The notes beneath the pieces were generated by a model. The model saw nothing but the letters and a program-made list of their open reading frames with translations, was not told where the DNA came from and searched no databases. Shown piece by piece: positions 39,011 through 47,914 of a DNA stretch of 64,000 nucleotides. This DNA comes from Gemmataceae bacterium (GTDB lineage: Bacteria; Planctomycetota; Planctomycetia; Gemmatales; Gemmataceae). The translations under genes were made by a program, and so were the position numbers. The DNA lies in contig SIAJ01000015.1 in assembly GCA_009691845.1 (NCBI GenBank), forward strand, positions 23,425-87,424, in the 5' to 3' direction. How positions within the stretch are numbered: the first letter of the stretch is position 1; each line of letters begins with the position of its first letter.

Positions 39011-40447
39011 TCAGGACGGCACATCGCAGACGAAAATTTGGTTCTCCTGCGAGATACGTCGTACGTAAGCGAGGTGACGACCATCCGGCGAAAACACGCA
39101 GGCTTCCGGGCGAGGGCCTTCTCCAGCGGAACACGGCCCTGTAAGCGGAGTGATCCGCCCATTGCTGACTTCTACGGTGCAGACACACGTTCCGATCACA
39201 CACGCAAGAAAAGAGCCGTCCGGACTCCAGGTGAACGCAGAAGAAACATTCTCAGGGCTACATGTAAGTTGCATGAAGAGCCCTCCATTCGGCGCTACCG
39301 TCCACAGTTGAACGATGCCGGCATCATCGCGCATCAAGAAAGCGATGGCACTCCCGTCCGGTGATGAACGAAGCCAATGTCGCGGTCCCTGAATACCTGG
39401 GTGCTTTCTTCCTTCCGTGTGCGTGAGCCGACGTTGCAGGCAACCAAGTGGCGGACGTTGCCGCGTTGTGAGGGTTCCTTCCAGAGGGCCGTCGGATGGC
39501 CTGGTGAGATCCTTCGGAAGATCGACTATGAAGACTTCGGCCACCGTCGTGTTTTGAGCGGCCGCGACGAGTCCTTGAAATGCGATGGCCCAGCGCTGCC
39601 GGCTGCCGTCGGCTCGCAAGTAACCGCTCGTTCCCACCCAGGCGTCCTCGAAAGCCTTCGAGATTTCATCCGACCCAGAGCGAGGTCGATCCGTCGTTCG
39701 GGTCACGAGGACGCTAAATCCCGAACCCTCGTGATTTCGAGAATGTCGGGGCACGACAACAGGAGAATCGAGAACGCTCGCGCCGACGTTCCGCTGATTG
39801 AGTTCGCCCTTGCCCGTGGGGAGGATGTGGTCCTCATAGGTGAAGCCAACTCGTGAACCATCGCCCGAGAACACGTGTACGTGAGAACCACCGCGAAGTG
39901 CCCCTGGAGTAAACGGCGGCAGCAGATCACGAGCATCGAGACCGATGGCCACCCCCGGCGCGGATTCGTCCACTATCACGCCACGACGACGGGCTGGACC
40001 ATACGTGAAGTGCGGTGTTGGATCTTCAGGGCCCAGGATGAACACGACACGATTTAGAACCGGATGAAACGTCGCCACTCCGCAGTGGGCACCGCGAGTT
40101 GATTCGTACACAACGCAAGTCTTGCTTGTATCGACATCGACCGTTTCGATTTGCATGCCGTCGAATTTATCGCCGGCCGGATCGGAACGTACGTCGTACA
40201 CGATTCGTCGCCCGTCCGGCGACCAGACGTTCGCATTGGTCAAGATGTGGCCGTGCGGTGCGTGCGTGATTTGTCGTTCCACAGTCCCACCTTGAGCGTC
40301 GAATGAAACCACCATGGTCAAATAAGGCACGAAAACGCGCAGGAAAGTATGCTCTGAAAACTCAGTAATGCCGTAATGATCGAGGTCGATCCGACTGCGT
40401 CTGGTGTGAATTTTCGTGTCTTGTTGTGGCCAATCTAATCCGATCAA
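39011..40447 (-). CDS. TolB/PD40-like beta-propeller protein (DUF3748/YidR-like)
   Basis: NANVWSPDGRRIVYDVRSDPAG; FTWSPDGSFLACVIG; CVFSPDGRHLAYVRR WD40-like repeats; true start possibly MVVSFDAQGG. Exact family is inference. Confidence 0.65.
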   Translation of the reverse strand: MIGLDWPQQDTKIHTRRSRIDLDHYGITEFSEHTFLRVFVPYLTMVVSFDAQGGTVERQITHAPHGHILTNANVWSPDGRRIVYDVRSDPAGDKFDGMQIETVDVDTSKTCVVYESTRGAHCGVATFHPVLNRVVFILGPEDPTPHFTYGPARRRGVIVDESAPGVAIGLDARDLLPPFTPGALRGGSHVHVFSGDGSRVGFTYEDHILPTGKGELNQRNVGASVLDSPVVVPRHSRNHEGSGFSVLVTRTTDRPRSGSDEISKAFEDAWVGTSGYLRADGSRQRWAIAFQGLVAAAQNTTVAEVFIVDLPKDLTRPSDGPLEGTLTTRQRPPLGCLQRRLTHTEGRKHPGIQGPRHWLRSSPDGSAIAFLMRDDAGIVQLWTVAPNGGLFMQLTCSPENVSSAFTWSPDGSFLACVIGTCVCTVEVSNGRITPLTGPCSAGEGPRPEACVFSPDGRHLAYVRRISQENQIFVCDVPS

Positions 40448-41997
40448 ACTTGCAAGACGCCGGTCTTAAACACTCGTCCATCGTCGTGGCGAGTTGCCAC
40501 TGCAAGGGCTTCGAGCAATGCGGCCCGTGAATCTTCGGGTTGTACAATCCGATCGACCCACATGCGGGCGGCCGCGTAGCGAATGTCCGCCTTCTCTTCG
40601 TATGAGGATTTTACTTTCTGACTCAACTCCGCCATCTCCGCCGCATCGATTTCTTTGCCGGCACGTTTCAATGCGGTCACCTGCACATCGAGCAATGTAT
40701 TCGCGGCCTGATCGCCGCCCATGACCGCATATTTTGCCGTCGGCCAGGCAAAGATCAAGCGCGGATCGAAAGCCTTGCCGCAGAGTGCATAGTTCCCGGC
40801 CCCGAACGAACCTCCCGTGATGAGTGTAATCTTCGGCACCACGCTATTCGAGATCACGTTCACCAACTTGGCCCCAGAACGAATGATCCCCGCTTGCTCC
40901 GAATCCTTGCCGACCATGAAGCCATTCACGTTCTGAAGGAAAATCAGCGGGATGCGGGTCTGATTGCAATCCATCACGAAACGGGCAGCTTTGTCGGCGG
41001 AATCGACGTAGATCACGCCGCCGTAGTGCATCGGCCCCTGGGCCGGCTTCGAACGGATGCGTTGATTGGCAACGATGCCGACTGATCTTCCTCCGAGCTT
41101 GCCAGTACCGCATACAAGGCTTTGCCCGAACTCCGATTTGAATTCGTCAAAGGGGGTCTCATCGAGAATCGCCTGGATGAGTTCGCGGACGTCGTATTCG
41201 CCTGGAGCGGAGAATTTGCTCCAGGAGGACAGCATCGGGCGGCTTACGCCACTCCGCTCGGCTGGGTCTTCTTGTAAATCGCCGACGAGCCTGCGAAGCC
41301 TCTCGATGCACAACGGTTCGTCCTTCTCGCGAAAGTCAATCGTACCGCTAATGGCCGCGTGCATGTGGGCACCGCCAAGGTCCTCGTGGCTAACCGTTTG
41401 GCCGATCGCCGCTTTCACGAGGGCGGGCCCAGCGAGATACAGGCCGCTCCCTTCGGTCATTAACAGCTTGTCGCAGAGCACAGGCAAGTAGCCGCCGCCA
41501 GCGACGCAGTTGCCCATGATGGCCGCGAATTGTGGAAGGGCCGAAGCCGAGATCACGGCATTGTTGCGGAATATGCGGCCAAAATCGTCCTCGTCTGGGA
41601 AAACTTCGTCTTGCAATGGCAGAAAAACACCGGCCGAATCGACGAGGTAGACAAGCGGCAGGCGATTCTCCATGGCGATGCGTTGGGCTCGCAGCACTTT
41701 CTTGCAGGTCATCGGGAAGAACGCCCCGGCCTTCACTGTCGCATCGTTGGCGATCAACATCGTCCGCCGATTGCTAATCTTTGCTACGCCGGTGATGACG
41801 CCCGCACTCGGCGCTCCACCCCACTCCGAGTACATGTTCCAGCCGGCCCACAATGCGAGTTCAAAAAAGCTGCCGAGATCAACCAACTTCTCGATCCGTT
41901 CGCGCGCGGTGAGCCGATTCTTTTCGTGCTGGCGTTCGATGGCTTTGGGGCCGCCGCCGAGACGGATTTGGCATTCTTGATCGTCGAATTCGTTCAT
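40444..41997 (-). CDS. Acyl-CoA carboxylase carboxyltransferase (beta) subunit
   Basis: ORF 40444..42030; likely ATG at 41997. KNRLTARERIEKLVDLGSFFEL; GAFFPMTCKKVLRAQRIAMENRLPLVYLVDSAGVFLP; GKDSEQAGIIRSGAKLVNVISNSVVPKITLITGGSFGAGNYALCGKAF. Confidence 0.9.
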   Translation of the reverse strand: MNEFDDQECQIRLGGGPKAIERQHEKNRLTARERIEKLVDLGSFFELALWAGWNMYSEWGGAPSAGVITGVAKISNRRTMLIANDATVKAGAFFPMTCKKVLRAQRIAMENRLPLVYLVDSAGVFLPLQDEVFPDEDDFGRIFRNNAVISASALPQFAAIMGNCVAGGGYLPVLCDKLLMTEGSGLYLAGPALVKAAIGQTVSHEDLGGAHMHAAISGTIDFREKDEPLCIERLRRLVGDLQEDPAERSGVSRPMLSSWSKFSAPGEYDVRELIQAILDETPFDEFKSEFGQSLVCGTGKLGGRSVGIVANQRIRSKPAQGPMHYGGVIYVDSADKAARFVMDCNQTRIPLIFLQNVNGFMVGKDSEQAGIIRSGAKLVNVISNSVVPKITLITGGSFGAGNYALCGKAFDPRLIFAWPTAKYAVMGGDQAANTLLDVQVTALKRAGKEIDAAEMAELSQKVKSSYEEKADIRYAAARMWVDRIVQPEDSRAALLEALAVATRHDDGRVFKTGVLQV

Positions 41998-42033
41998 GGA
42001 AGGATTTCCGCAGATGTATCTAAATGACAACGC

Positions 42034-43452
42034 CTAGCGTTTCGGTGCCAACGTCGACGCGTTCGACCCTTCCGGGTGCATCTTGATTCGCTCCGCATAT
42101 TCCGTCGAAATACGATCCTGCACCAGTCCGCGCTTGATCAATTCCGTCTCCGGCACTTCACCAAGATCGTTGCTTTCCTTGACCCATTTGTCGAGGGCCG
42201 CACGAAGTTCAGTCAGCTTCACCGCTTGGGTGGGATCATCGGCGAGGTTCTTGATCTCATGAGGGTCGGCTTCGCAATCATACAGTTCTTCCTTCGGCTT
42301 GGTCGGGGCGAAGAAGAGCTTTTGGGGGCCGGTTAGTTTGCCCCCGGCGTTCAACTTTCGCGAGACTTGCATCGTGGGCATCTCGTCCATGTACAAAATC
42401 GTTTGTGCATAGGGCAACTCGGGGTAGTAGTTGCGAATGTACTTGAATCGTTTGTCACGCACGGCCCGGATGCGGTCGAAAGTTTCGTCCATGCGATCCC
42501 TGGCGGCAAAGATGTAGTCGCGCTCCTTTACACCTTCTCCCAGGAAATTGCGGCCTTGCATGCGGTCGGGCACCTTGGCACCTGCTGCCGTCAAGAACGT
42601 CGGTGCCAGATCGAGAAAGGCCACGAGGTCTTCGCGAACACTGCCTGGCTTGATCTTGCCGGGCCAGCGCACGAGAAGCGGTGCACGCAGGCCGCTGTCG
42701 TACAGCCAGCGTTTTCCCCGCGACATGCCCCAGCCGTGATCGCCGAAGAAGACGACCAGCGTGTTGTCCGCAAGTTTTTTGTCGTCGAGCCATTTGAGCA
42801 CATCGCCAACCAGATAATCAAGGGCGCTGATATTGTCGTAGTAGGTTGCGATGTTTTGCCGCACTTCCGGCGCATCCGGGTAGTAAGGTGGCAGAGAGGC
42901 CTTTGCCGGATCGTGCCGATCGCTGTCCTTCAGCCGGACCGTGTTCTTCTGATAAGCCGCCTTGGTCGCCCGGATTTGGCTCTCGTGGGTCACGGTAAAG
43001 TTGATGTAGGCGAAGAACGGCTCTTTCAGTTCACCCTTATTGATCCAGTTCACTGTCGAGTCGAACGCTCCTTTCGGCACAGCGAAATTGAAGTCCGTCT
43101 TGCCGGGCCAGGCGACGAAGTAGCCCGCGTTCCGCAATTCCTCCGTGAACGTAACGGGCGGCTTCAAAAGGGTCGAACGCATGTGATGCGAGCCGATGGT
43201 CGTCGGGTACATGCCGGTGATCAGTCCCGAGCGACTTGGCGCACACACCGGTGCGTGCGTGAAACATCGAGCAAAACGCGCTCCTTGTGAAGCAAAGCGA
43301 TCCAGGTTGGGCGTGATCGCGTACTTGTCGCCATAACAACCGAGATTCGGGCTGATGTCCTCGGCACCGATGAGAACAATGTTGGGCCGTATGTCGGCTG
43401 CGAGAACCGTTCCGAGGAAGAGCAAGGCGGAAAGAAGTGAGAGGAACCGCAT
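42034..43452 (-). CDS. Sulfatase
   Basis: ORF 42034..43680; likely ATG at 43452 with signal peptide (MRFLSLLSALLFLGTVLA). RPNIVLIGAEDISPNLGCYGD; CAPSRSGLITGM (C-x-P-S-R); FFGDHGWGMSRGKRWLYDSGLRAPLLVRWPG. Confidence 0.93.
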   Translation of the reverse strand: MRFLSLLSALLFLGTVLAADIRPNIVLIGAEDISPNLGCYGDKYAITPNLDRFASQGARFARCFTHAPVCAPSRSGLITGMYPTTIGSHHMRSTLLKPPVTFTEELRNAGYFVAWPGKTDFNFAVPKGAFDSTVNWINKGELKEPFFAYINFTVTHESQIRATKAAYQKNTVRLKDSDRHDPAKASLPPYYPDAPEVRQNIATYYDNISALDYLVGDVLKWLDDKKLADNTLVVFFGDHGWGMSRGKRWLYDSGLRAPLLVRWPGKIKPGSVREDLVAFLDLAPTFLTAAGAKVPDRMQGRNFLGEGVKERDYIFAARDRMDETFDRIRAVRDKRFKYIRNYYPELPYAQTILYMDEMPTMQVSRKLNAGGKLTGPQKLFFAPTKPKEELYDCEADPHEIKNLADDPTQAVKLTELRAALDKWVKESNDLGEVPETELIKRGLVQDRISTEYAERIKMHPEGSNASTLAPKR

Positions 43453-43567
43453 GGGAAGCCCCGGGTGTAAGCTGAGGTCTGAGACTTCGACCCTGTACAT
43501 ATCCAATAGCGCGGAGCCATGCGGAAGTGAAGGGCATTTTCTAAAAATGCGCCAAAAAGCAGAACGG

Positions 43568-44824
43568 CTATCGGACAGCCACCCGAGCACGCCACGCCAG
43601 GATGCGACCGGGCATGGTCCAAGTGTTGGTTCGCATCGTCTCCGCCAGGAGTCTTTGTTGCACCACATATCTCGCCACAATCAGGAATCCACCGAACCAT
43701 AGCCAATTGTGGCGGAATAGGTTGTGCCCAAAGTTGCCCATGAACAGCAGCAGAAACACGCTCATGGCCACGGCCGATGCGAGCAAGTATTCGAACGATT
43801 GCGGGCCAGCCGGATCGCGTTTCACTGCTCGCCGCATCCACTGCAAGTTGGCTGCGAAACAGGCGAGGATCGCCCCGAAAGTCATTACACCAAGCAGGCC
43901 CATCTCGCCACAAAGTTGCCCGTAAAGATTGTGCGATTCGAGTTTGCTTCCTGTGGCCGGCCGCCACGAGCCTGGGCCTACGCCGCTGATTGGATGCACG
44001 GCAATCAACTTCATTCCTTTGACGAACCCTTCGAGCCGCCCCAGGCCCGAGATGCGGGCATTTTCCGGTCCGACATCAGGATTGACGATAGTTTCGAATC
44101 GCGTTTGCAAGGAATCGGGCAGGGCCAGAAACAAAATCGGAGCCCCGATGGCCGCGGCTGTGAGCCCAAGCCAGCGATGCTGGCTTCGGAGAATGATCCA
44201 CGATCCCCAGACGATTAGGCCGAGCAGCGAGGAACGCGAACCTGTAAGCAAAATGCAGCCAATCGAGAGGCCGACGAATCCAAGAATGGCCAGCTTGGCC
44301 CACTTCTGCTGGCACGACAACCAAAATGCCCGCGCGAAGGGGAGGGCGAAGACGATACTCGCTCCAAAGCTGTTCGGATCGCCCATCGAGGAATCAACGC
44401 CGATCATGCGTGAGATGCCCATACGAAACGTATAACGGCCGCCGACGTATTCACGCAGCGAGTGCAACATGTAGACGCCCATCACGAACAGGAAACCAGC
44501 TGCCAGGCGGCGCAATCCCTTCGGATCGCTGGCACAGGTGACGAGCAACAAATAGAAAACGAGAATCTTGAACCAATTTTCGACGACAACCTGCCCCTGA
44601 TCCGCCCACGGCGAAATGGCCCAGCAGCAGAAGATGGCGGTCGCGAACGCGAAATACGCAAGGTGCTGAAGATTCGGAAGCCAGCGTTTCCCGGGCCACA
44701 TGGCCCAGGCTACGAGTACGCACAGGATGTAGACACGCTCGACGTGCAGATCACCCAGGGCCGGCCAAACCTCAAAGGGCCGGTGGATGAACAGGAACAT
44801 GTAGCCGATCAAGAGCCAGTGCAT
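43568..44824 (-). CDS. O-antigen ligase family protein (polytopic membrane)
   Basis: ORF 43568..44992; likely ATG at 44824 (MHWLLIGYMFLFIHRPFEVW). Many TM segments; GSRSSLLGLIVWGSWIIL; HPISGVGPGSWRPATGSKLESHNLYGQLCGEMGLLGVMTF. Confidence 0.85.
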   Translation of the reverse strand: MHWLLIGYMFLFIHRPFEVWPALGDLHVERVYILCVLVAWAMWPGKRWLPNLQHLAYFAFATAIFCCWAISPWADQGQVVVENWFKILVFYLLLVTCASDPKGLRRLAAGFLFVMGVYMLHSLREYVGGRYTFRMGISRMIGVDSSMGDPNSFGASIVFALPFARAFWLSCQQKWAKLAILGFVGLSIGCILLTGSRSSLLGLIVWGSWIILRSQHRWLGLTAAAIGAPILFLALPDSLQTRFETIVNPDVGPENARISGLGRLEGFVKGMKLIAVHPISGVGPGSWRPATGSKLESHNLYGQLCGEMGLLGVMTFGAILACFAANLQWMRRAVKRDPAGPQSFEYLLASAVAMSVFLLLFMGNFGHNLFRHNWLWFGGFLIVARYVVQQRLLAETMRTNTWTMPGRILAWRARVAVR

Positions 44825-44845
44825 CGCGATCGTCCCTGATGCATA

Positions 44846-44905
44846 GTAGTCGGCCCACTCCGTGCGCCGAACACCCGCACAGCCGCACACGGAGTGTGCG
44901 GGGTA
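44846..44905. repeat. Inverted repeat family R1, copy C (intergenic)
   Basis: GTAGTCGGCCCACTCCGTGCGC ... GCACACGGAGTGTGCGGGGTAC between the divergent 43568..44824(-) and 44964..46001(+) genes. Confidence 0.75.
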
Positions 44906-44963
44906 CTTTGAATGTAATAGCCTACCTTTTCGCTCCACAGAATTGAAGCCCAATCGGATCGGA

Positions 44964-46001
44964 ATGGACTCGCAAGCCCCCAAACCCAACAATTGGCGAA
45001 ACTGGCTGCCGATCCTTGCGACCTACGCCTACGTGGCCGTGGTCGTGTTGGCGGCACTTGCGTTTTTCCGCTGGCGCGAAACACAGTTGCCCTGGTGGAC
45101 CGATCTTCCCGTGGGGCTAATCGCGGTCGCCCTGATTGGACCGGCCCAGCATCGCTTGTTGATTTTGGGGCAGGAAGCTGCACTCGGCGTGCTCTTTCGC
45201 AATCGCTGGCTGAACGAACTGGTCGGCGACTGGTTCATTCACTTCCCGTTCGCCTCGGCCACGCACCATGTGCGGCAACAGATTTTGTCGCACTACGATC
45301 ACCCGAACGACCCCGAACGCGATGCCGAACTGGTCATCGCCACGCGGGCCGGGTTTTGGCCGTTGCGATTCGGTCGACTGTTGCGGCTCTCCGCGATCAT
45401 CAACTGGAACTCGCAACGAGCGAACTACAACTTTCAGACGAATCCGAACAATCCGTATTTCGAGCCGTCGCGGCCGCCTTCGAGGGCCGCTCTGCACATC
45501 GGCACGGCTTACATTCTGGTCACCTTCGCGGTGCTGCTCTGTCTCTACTTCTTCCGAGAGACGCTCGGTGACGATTTGATCGAAGCCACCCTCACATTCG
45601 TCTTGCCGCTGATGTGGCTCACGACCATGCTGATCTTCTGGATGCTGCCCGCTAACAAGTTCCATCGCGGCAAACTAGCGGGGGTCTATTCACCGAAGAC
45701 GATGACGTTGATGCGCATCACCTTCGTCTCGCTCGTGAACGCCGGCCTGGGCTGGACGACGTTCATGACCGAACGCTCGGCCGTGCTGAATTACATCGCC
45801 CTGTGGATCGGCCCGATGTTTTCGATCACGCCGGCCCTTTACTTGATTCGCCAGTGGCGACAGCACGGCAATCTCGAACCGAGCCAAGTCGCGTGGTATC
45901 GCAAGCCGGGATTGTTAGGGAAATGGCTGTTGTTTCCATTCAAACAGGATCGGCATCAAGAGAAGCACGCGGAGCCGCGGCGGGCGTGGTATCGTTTGTA
46001 G
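44964..46001 (+). CDS. Desaturase-like membrane protein with degenerate histidine boxes
   Basis: ORF 44862..46001; likely ATG at 44964. LGQEAALGVLFRNRWLNELVGDWFIHFPF...ILSHYDHPNDPERDAEL aligned by eye to fatty acid desaturase 'HEAxHGxLFRNRWLN...HLxHHRxxxDPExD'. Confidence 0.55.
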   Translation: MDSQAPKPNNWRNWLPILATYAYVAVVVLAALAFFRWRETQLPWWTDLPVGLIAVALIGPAQHRLLILGQEAALGVLFRNRWLNELVGDWFIHFPFASATHHVRQQILSHYDHPNDPERDAELVIATRAGFWPLRFGRLLRLSAIINWNSQRANYNFQTNPNNPYFEPSRPPSRAALHIGTAYILVTFAVLLCLYFFRETLGDDLIEATLTFVLPLMWLTTMLIFWMLPANKFHRGKLAGVYSPKTMTLMRITFVSLVNAGLGWTTFMTERSAVLNYIALWIGPMFSITPALYLIRQWRQHGNLEPSQVAWYRKPGLLGKWLLFPFKQDRHQEKHAEPRRAWYRL

Positions 46002-46049
46002 ACATCTTCCCTTTTCGTACCATTCGCTATACCGGCACGGCCGATTCCC

Positions 46050-46607
46050 ATGAGCGAACCCACACGACGCGCCCGTAACTCGCTGCCGCCCCCTTTGCCT
46101 GTGAGGCAGCGCGGCTGGCGTCGATTTCCCCCGAATCTTCGCACGTTTCGCAGTCGCCTTGCGAACGATCTACTCGGCTGGGAAGTGCTGCGTGCTGGCC
46201 GTCGAACTGGTACCCTCGCGGTTGCACGTACCGCGATTAGCGGATTGCTCCTCGCCGCCATGTGGGCATTGTGGGCCGCACAGTTTCCCGGCGATGCCTC
46301 ACTCGGGGGAACCGGCACCGAGATTGGTAAGAACCTCACCAGCTTTGCCGAGTCGTTCGCCGTCACGTTTTTCATTGTGCAAGCTACCGCGGTCCTCTTG
46401 TTGACGCCCGTTTTTGTGGCCGGTGCGATTTTCGAGGAACGCGATACGCGTTCGGGCGAAATCTTGTTGACCACGGAGCTGACTCGCCGCGAAGTGTACG
46501 TCGGCAAGGTCGGCGCACGGATGGTGCAGGTACTACTCGTTATCCTCGCCAGCATGCCGATCCTGTTTCTGACGCAACTCTGGGGGGGGGCGTGTCGTTG
46601 GAGATGA
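46050..46607 (+). CDS. ABC-2 type permease, N-terminal fragment (frameshifted at G9 tract)
   Basis: NDLLGWEVLRAGRRTGTLAVART...FEERDTRSGEILLTTELTRREVYVGKVGARMVQVLLVILASMPILFLTQLWGGACRWR*; collinear with the N-terminus of the 47911..49593 paralog until the G tract. Confidence 0.8.
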   Translation: MSEPTRRARNSLPPPLPVRQRGWRRFPPNLRTFRSRLANDLLGWEVLRAGRRTGTLAVARTAISGLLLAAMWALWAAQFPGDASLGGTGTEIGKNLTSFAESFAVTFFIVQATAVLLLTPVFVAGAIFEERDTRSGEILLTTELTRREVYVGKVGARMVQVLLVILASMPILFLTQLWGGACRWR

Positions 46608-47914
46608 TCCTCGTCAACTACTCGGCCACCTGCATCGCGGTGATCGGGGCCGGCGTGGTTACGGCCGCACTCAGTGCCTATGCGGAGATCGTGCGTGCCG
46701 CAATTCTTCGTTCGTATGGCTTGTTGCTTCTGTTGGACGTGGCATTTTTTCCGGCATCGCCATTCCTGATCATCTGGACATCCAGCTTTCATTGGGGCCT
46801 CGCCCTGGGCTTCATGGCCCTCTATCTGCCGTTGCAACTTACCATCGTGCTCATTGGCTACTTTATTGGCCAGCGCTGGCTGCGCATGGCCATGCTGCGT
46901 CAAAAAACGCGTGTGACGAAAAAAAAAGCGGGAAGTCCGCCACCGCTTCCCAGCGAGATTGCTCGTCGCCTGCCGCCTTTGCACGATGACGCGGATCCGC
47001 TGTTGTGGAAGGAACTCAACGTAGGCACCCGGGTGACTCCGCGCGAAGCCCTGAAAGCCTGGACGAAGTTTCCCGGCAAGAGCACGATTGATGACCGCAT
47101 GGATAAGATGGGCGGCGTGCGTTGGCTGATGCTTTGTCGTGAGACCAGTGCATTTGTCTACCGTCTGATGATCGCCCTCATAGGGGTAGCTCTTTTCCTC
47201 CTGGCCGTGACGAACATGATTCCGAACGATTGGATTGCTCGTGTGTTGGGCGTGATGGCGGTCGCCTGGCTTTTATGTGCCGTGGGCATCTCGGCCGCGT
47301 CCGGAATTTCTCGCGAACGTCAGAAGCAATCGTTGATTTTCATGCTCATGCTGCCCGGGCCTCGCCGCGATCTCTTGAAAGCGAAGGCGTTGGGCGCGCT
47401 GTCACGTGGTATTTGGCCGGCCATCTGCAGTGCACTGCTGTTGATGACCGCCGTCATCGGCCTTCGACTTTCACTCATCGCGGTCGTCTGCCTGGCATTC
47501 ACGGCCGCCGGCCTCACGGTTTTCTCGGTGGCCATCGGCATTTGGCTTTCGGCCCGCTGTTGCACGGCCCTGAACGCGACCGCCATCTGGATCGGCACCC
47601 TGTCGGCCTTGATCATCGGCACGTTTCTGCTGGCCGAAGCCAACGTGGACTTCGTTCGCAATGAAGGCGCGCGTCAACGCGAAGACTACCCAGCCTGGAG
47701 CCGTGTCCTCAATCCGTTGCTCGCATGGGGGCGGCTCTGTTTTCGCTATGACTATCGCCAAGGCCGCTACACGGTTGACCCGAGTCCCGATTCCTGGGCG
47801 ATCACCATTCACGATGTGATTCCGTCTCTACTCTGCTCGGTTCTGTTTGCGACAATCGGGTACCTGCTGTGGCTCCTGGCCGTCCGACGTTTCGAGAAGG
47901 AAGGGCGTGCTTGA
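46592..47914 (+). CDS. ABC-2 type permease, C-terminal fragment (frameshifted)
   Basis: MSLEMILVNYSATCIAVIGAGVV...RERQKQSLIFMLMLPGPRRDLLKAKALGAL...LLWLLAVRRFEKEGRA; collinear with the remainder of the 47911..49593 paralog. Confidence 0.8.
   Translation: MSLEMILVNYSATCIAVIGAGVVTAALSAYAEIVRAAILRSYGLLLLLDVAFFPASPFLIIWTSSFHWGLALGFMALYLPLQLTIVLIGYFIGQRWLRMAMLRQKTRVTKKKAGSPPPLPSEIARRLPPLHDDADPLLWKELNVGTRVTPREALKAWTKFPGKSTIDDRMDKMGGVRWLMLCRETSAFVYRLMIALIGVALFLLAVTNMIPNDWIARVLGVMAVAWLLCAVGISAASGISRERQKQSLIFMLMLPGPRRDLLKAKALGALSRGIWPAICSALLLMTAVIGLRLSLIAVVCLAFTAAGLTVFSVAIGIWLSARCCTALNATAIWIGTLSALIIGTFLLAEANVDFVRNEGARQREDYPAWSRVLNPLLAWGRLCFRYDYRQGRYTVDPSPDSWAITIHDVIPSLLCSVLFATIGYLLWLLAVRRFEKEGRA

Noticed and set aside
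46582-46592. Programmed ribosomal frameshifting at the G tract as the main explanation
   Set aside because: No evidence for a downstream stimulatory structure or conserved slippery heptamer; sequencing error or pseudogenisation are simpler.
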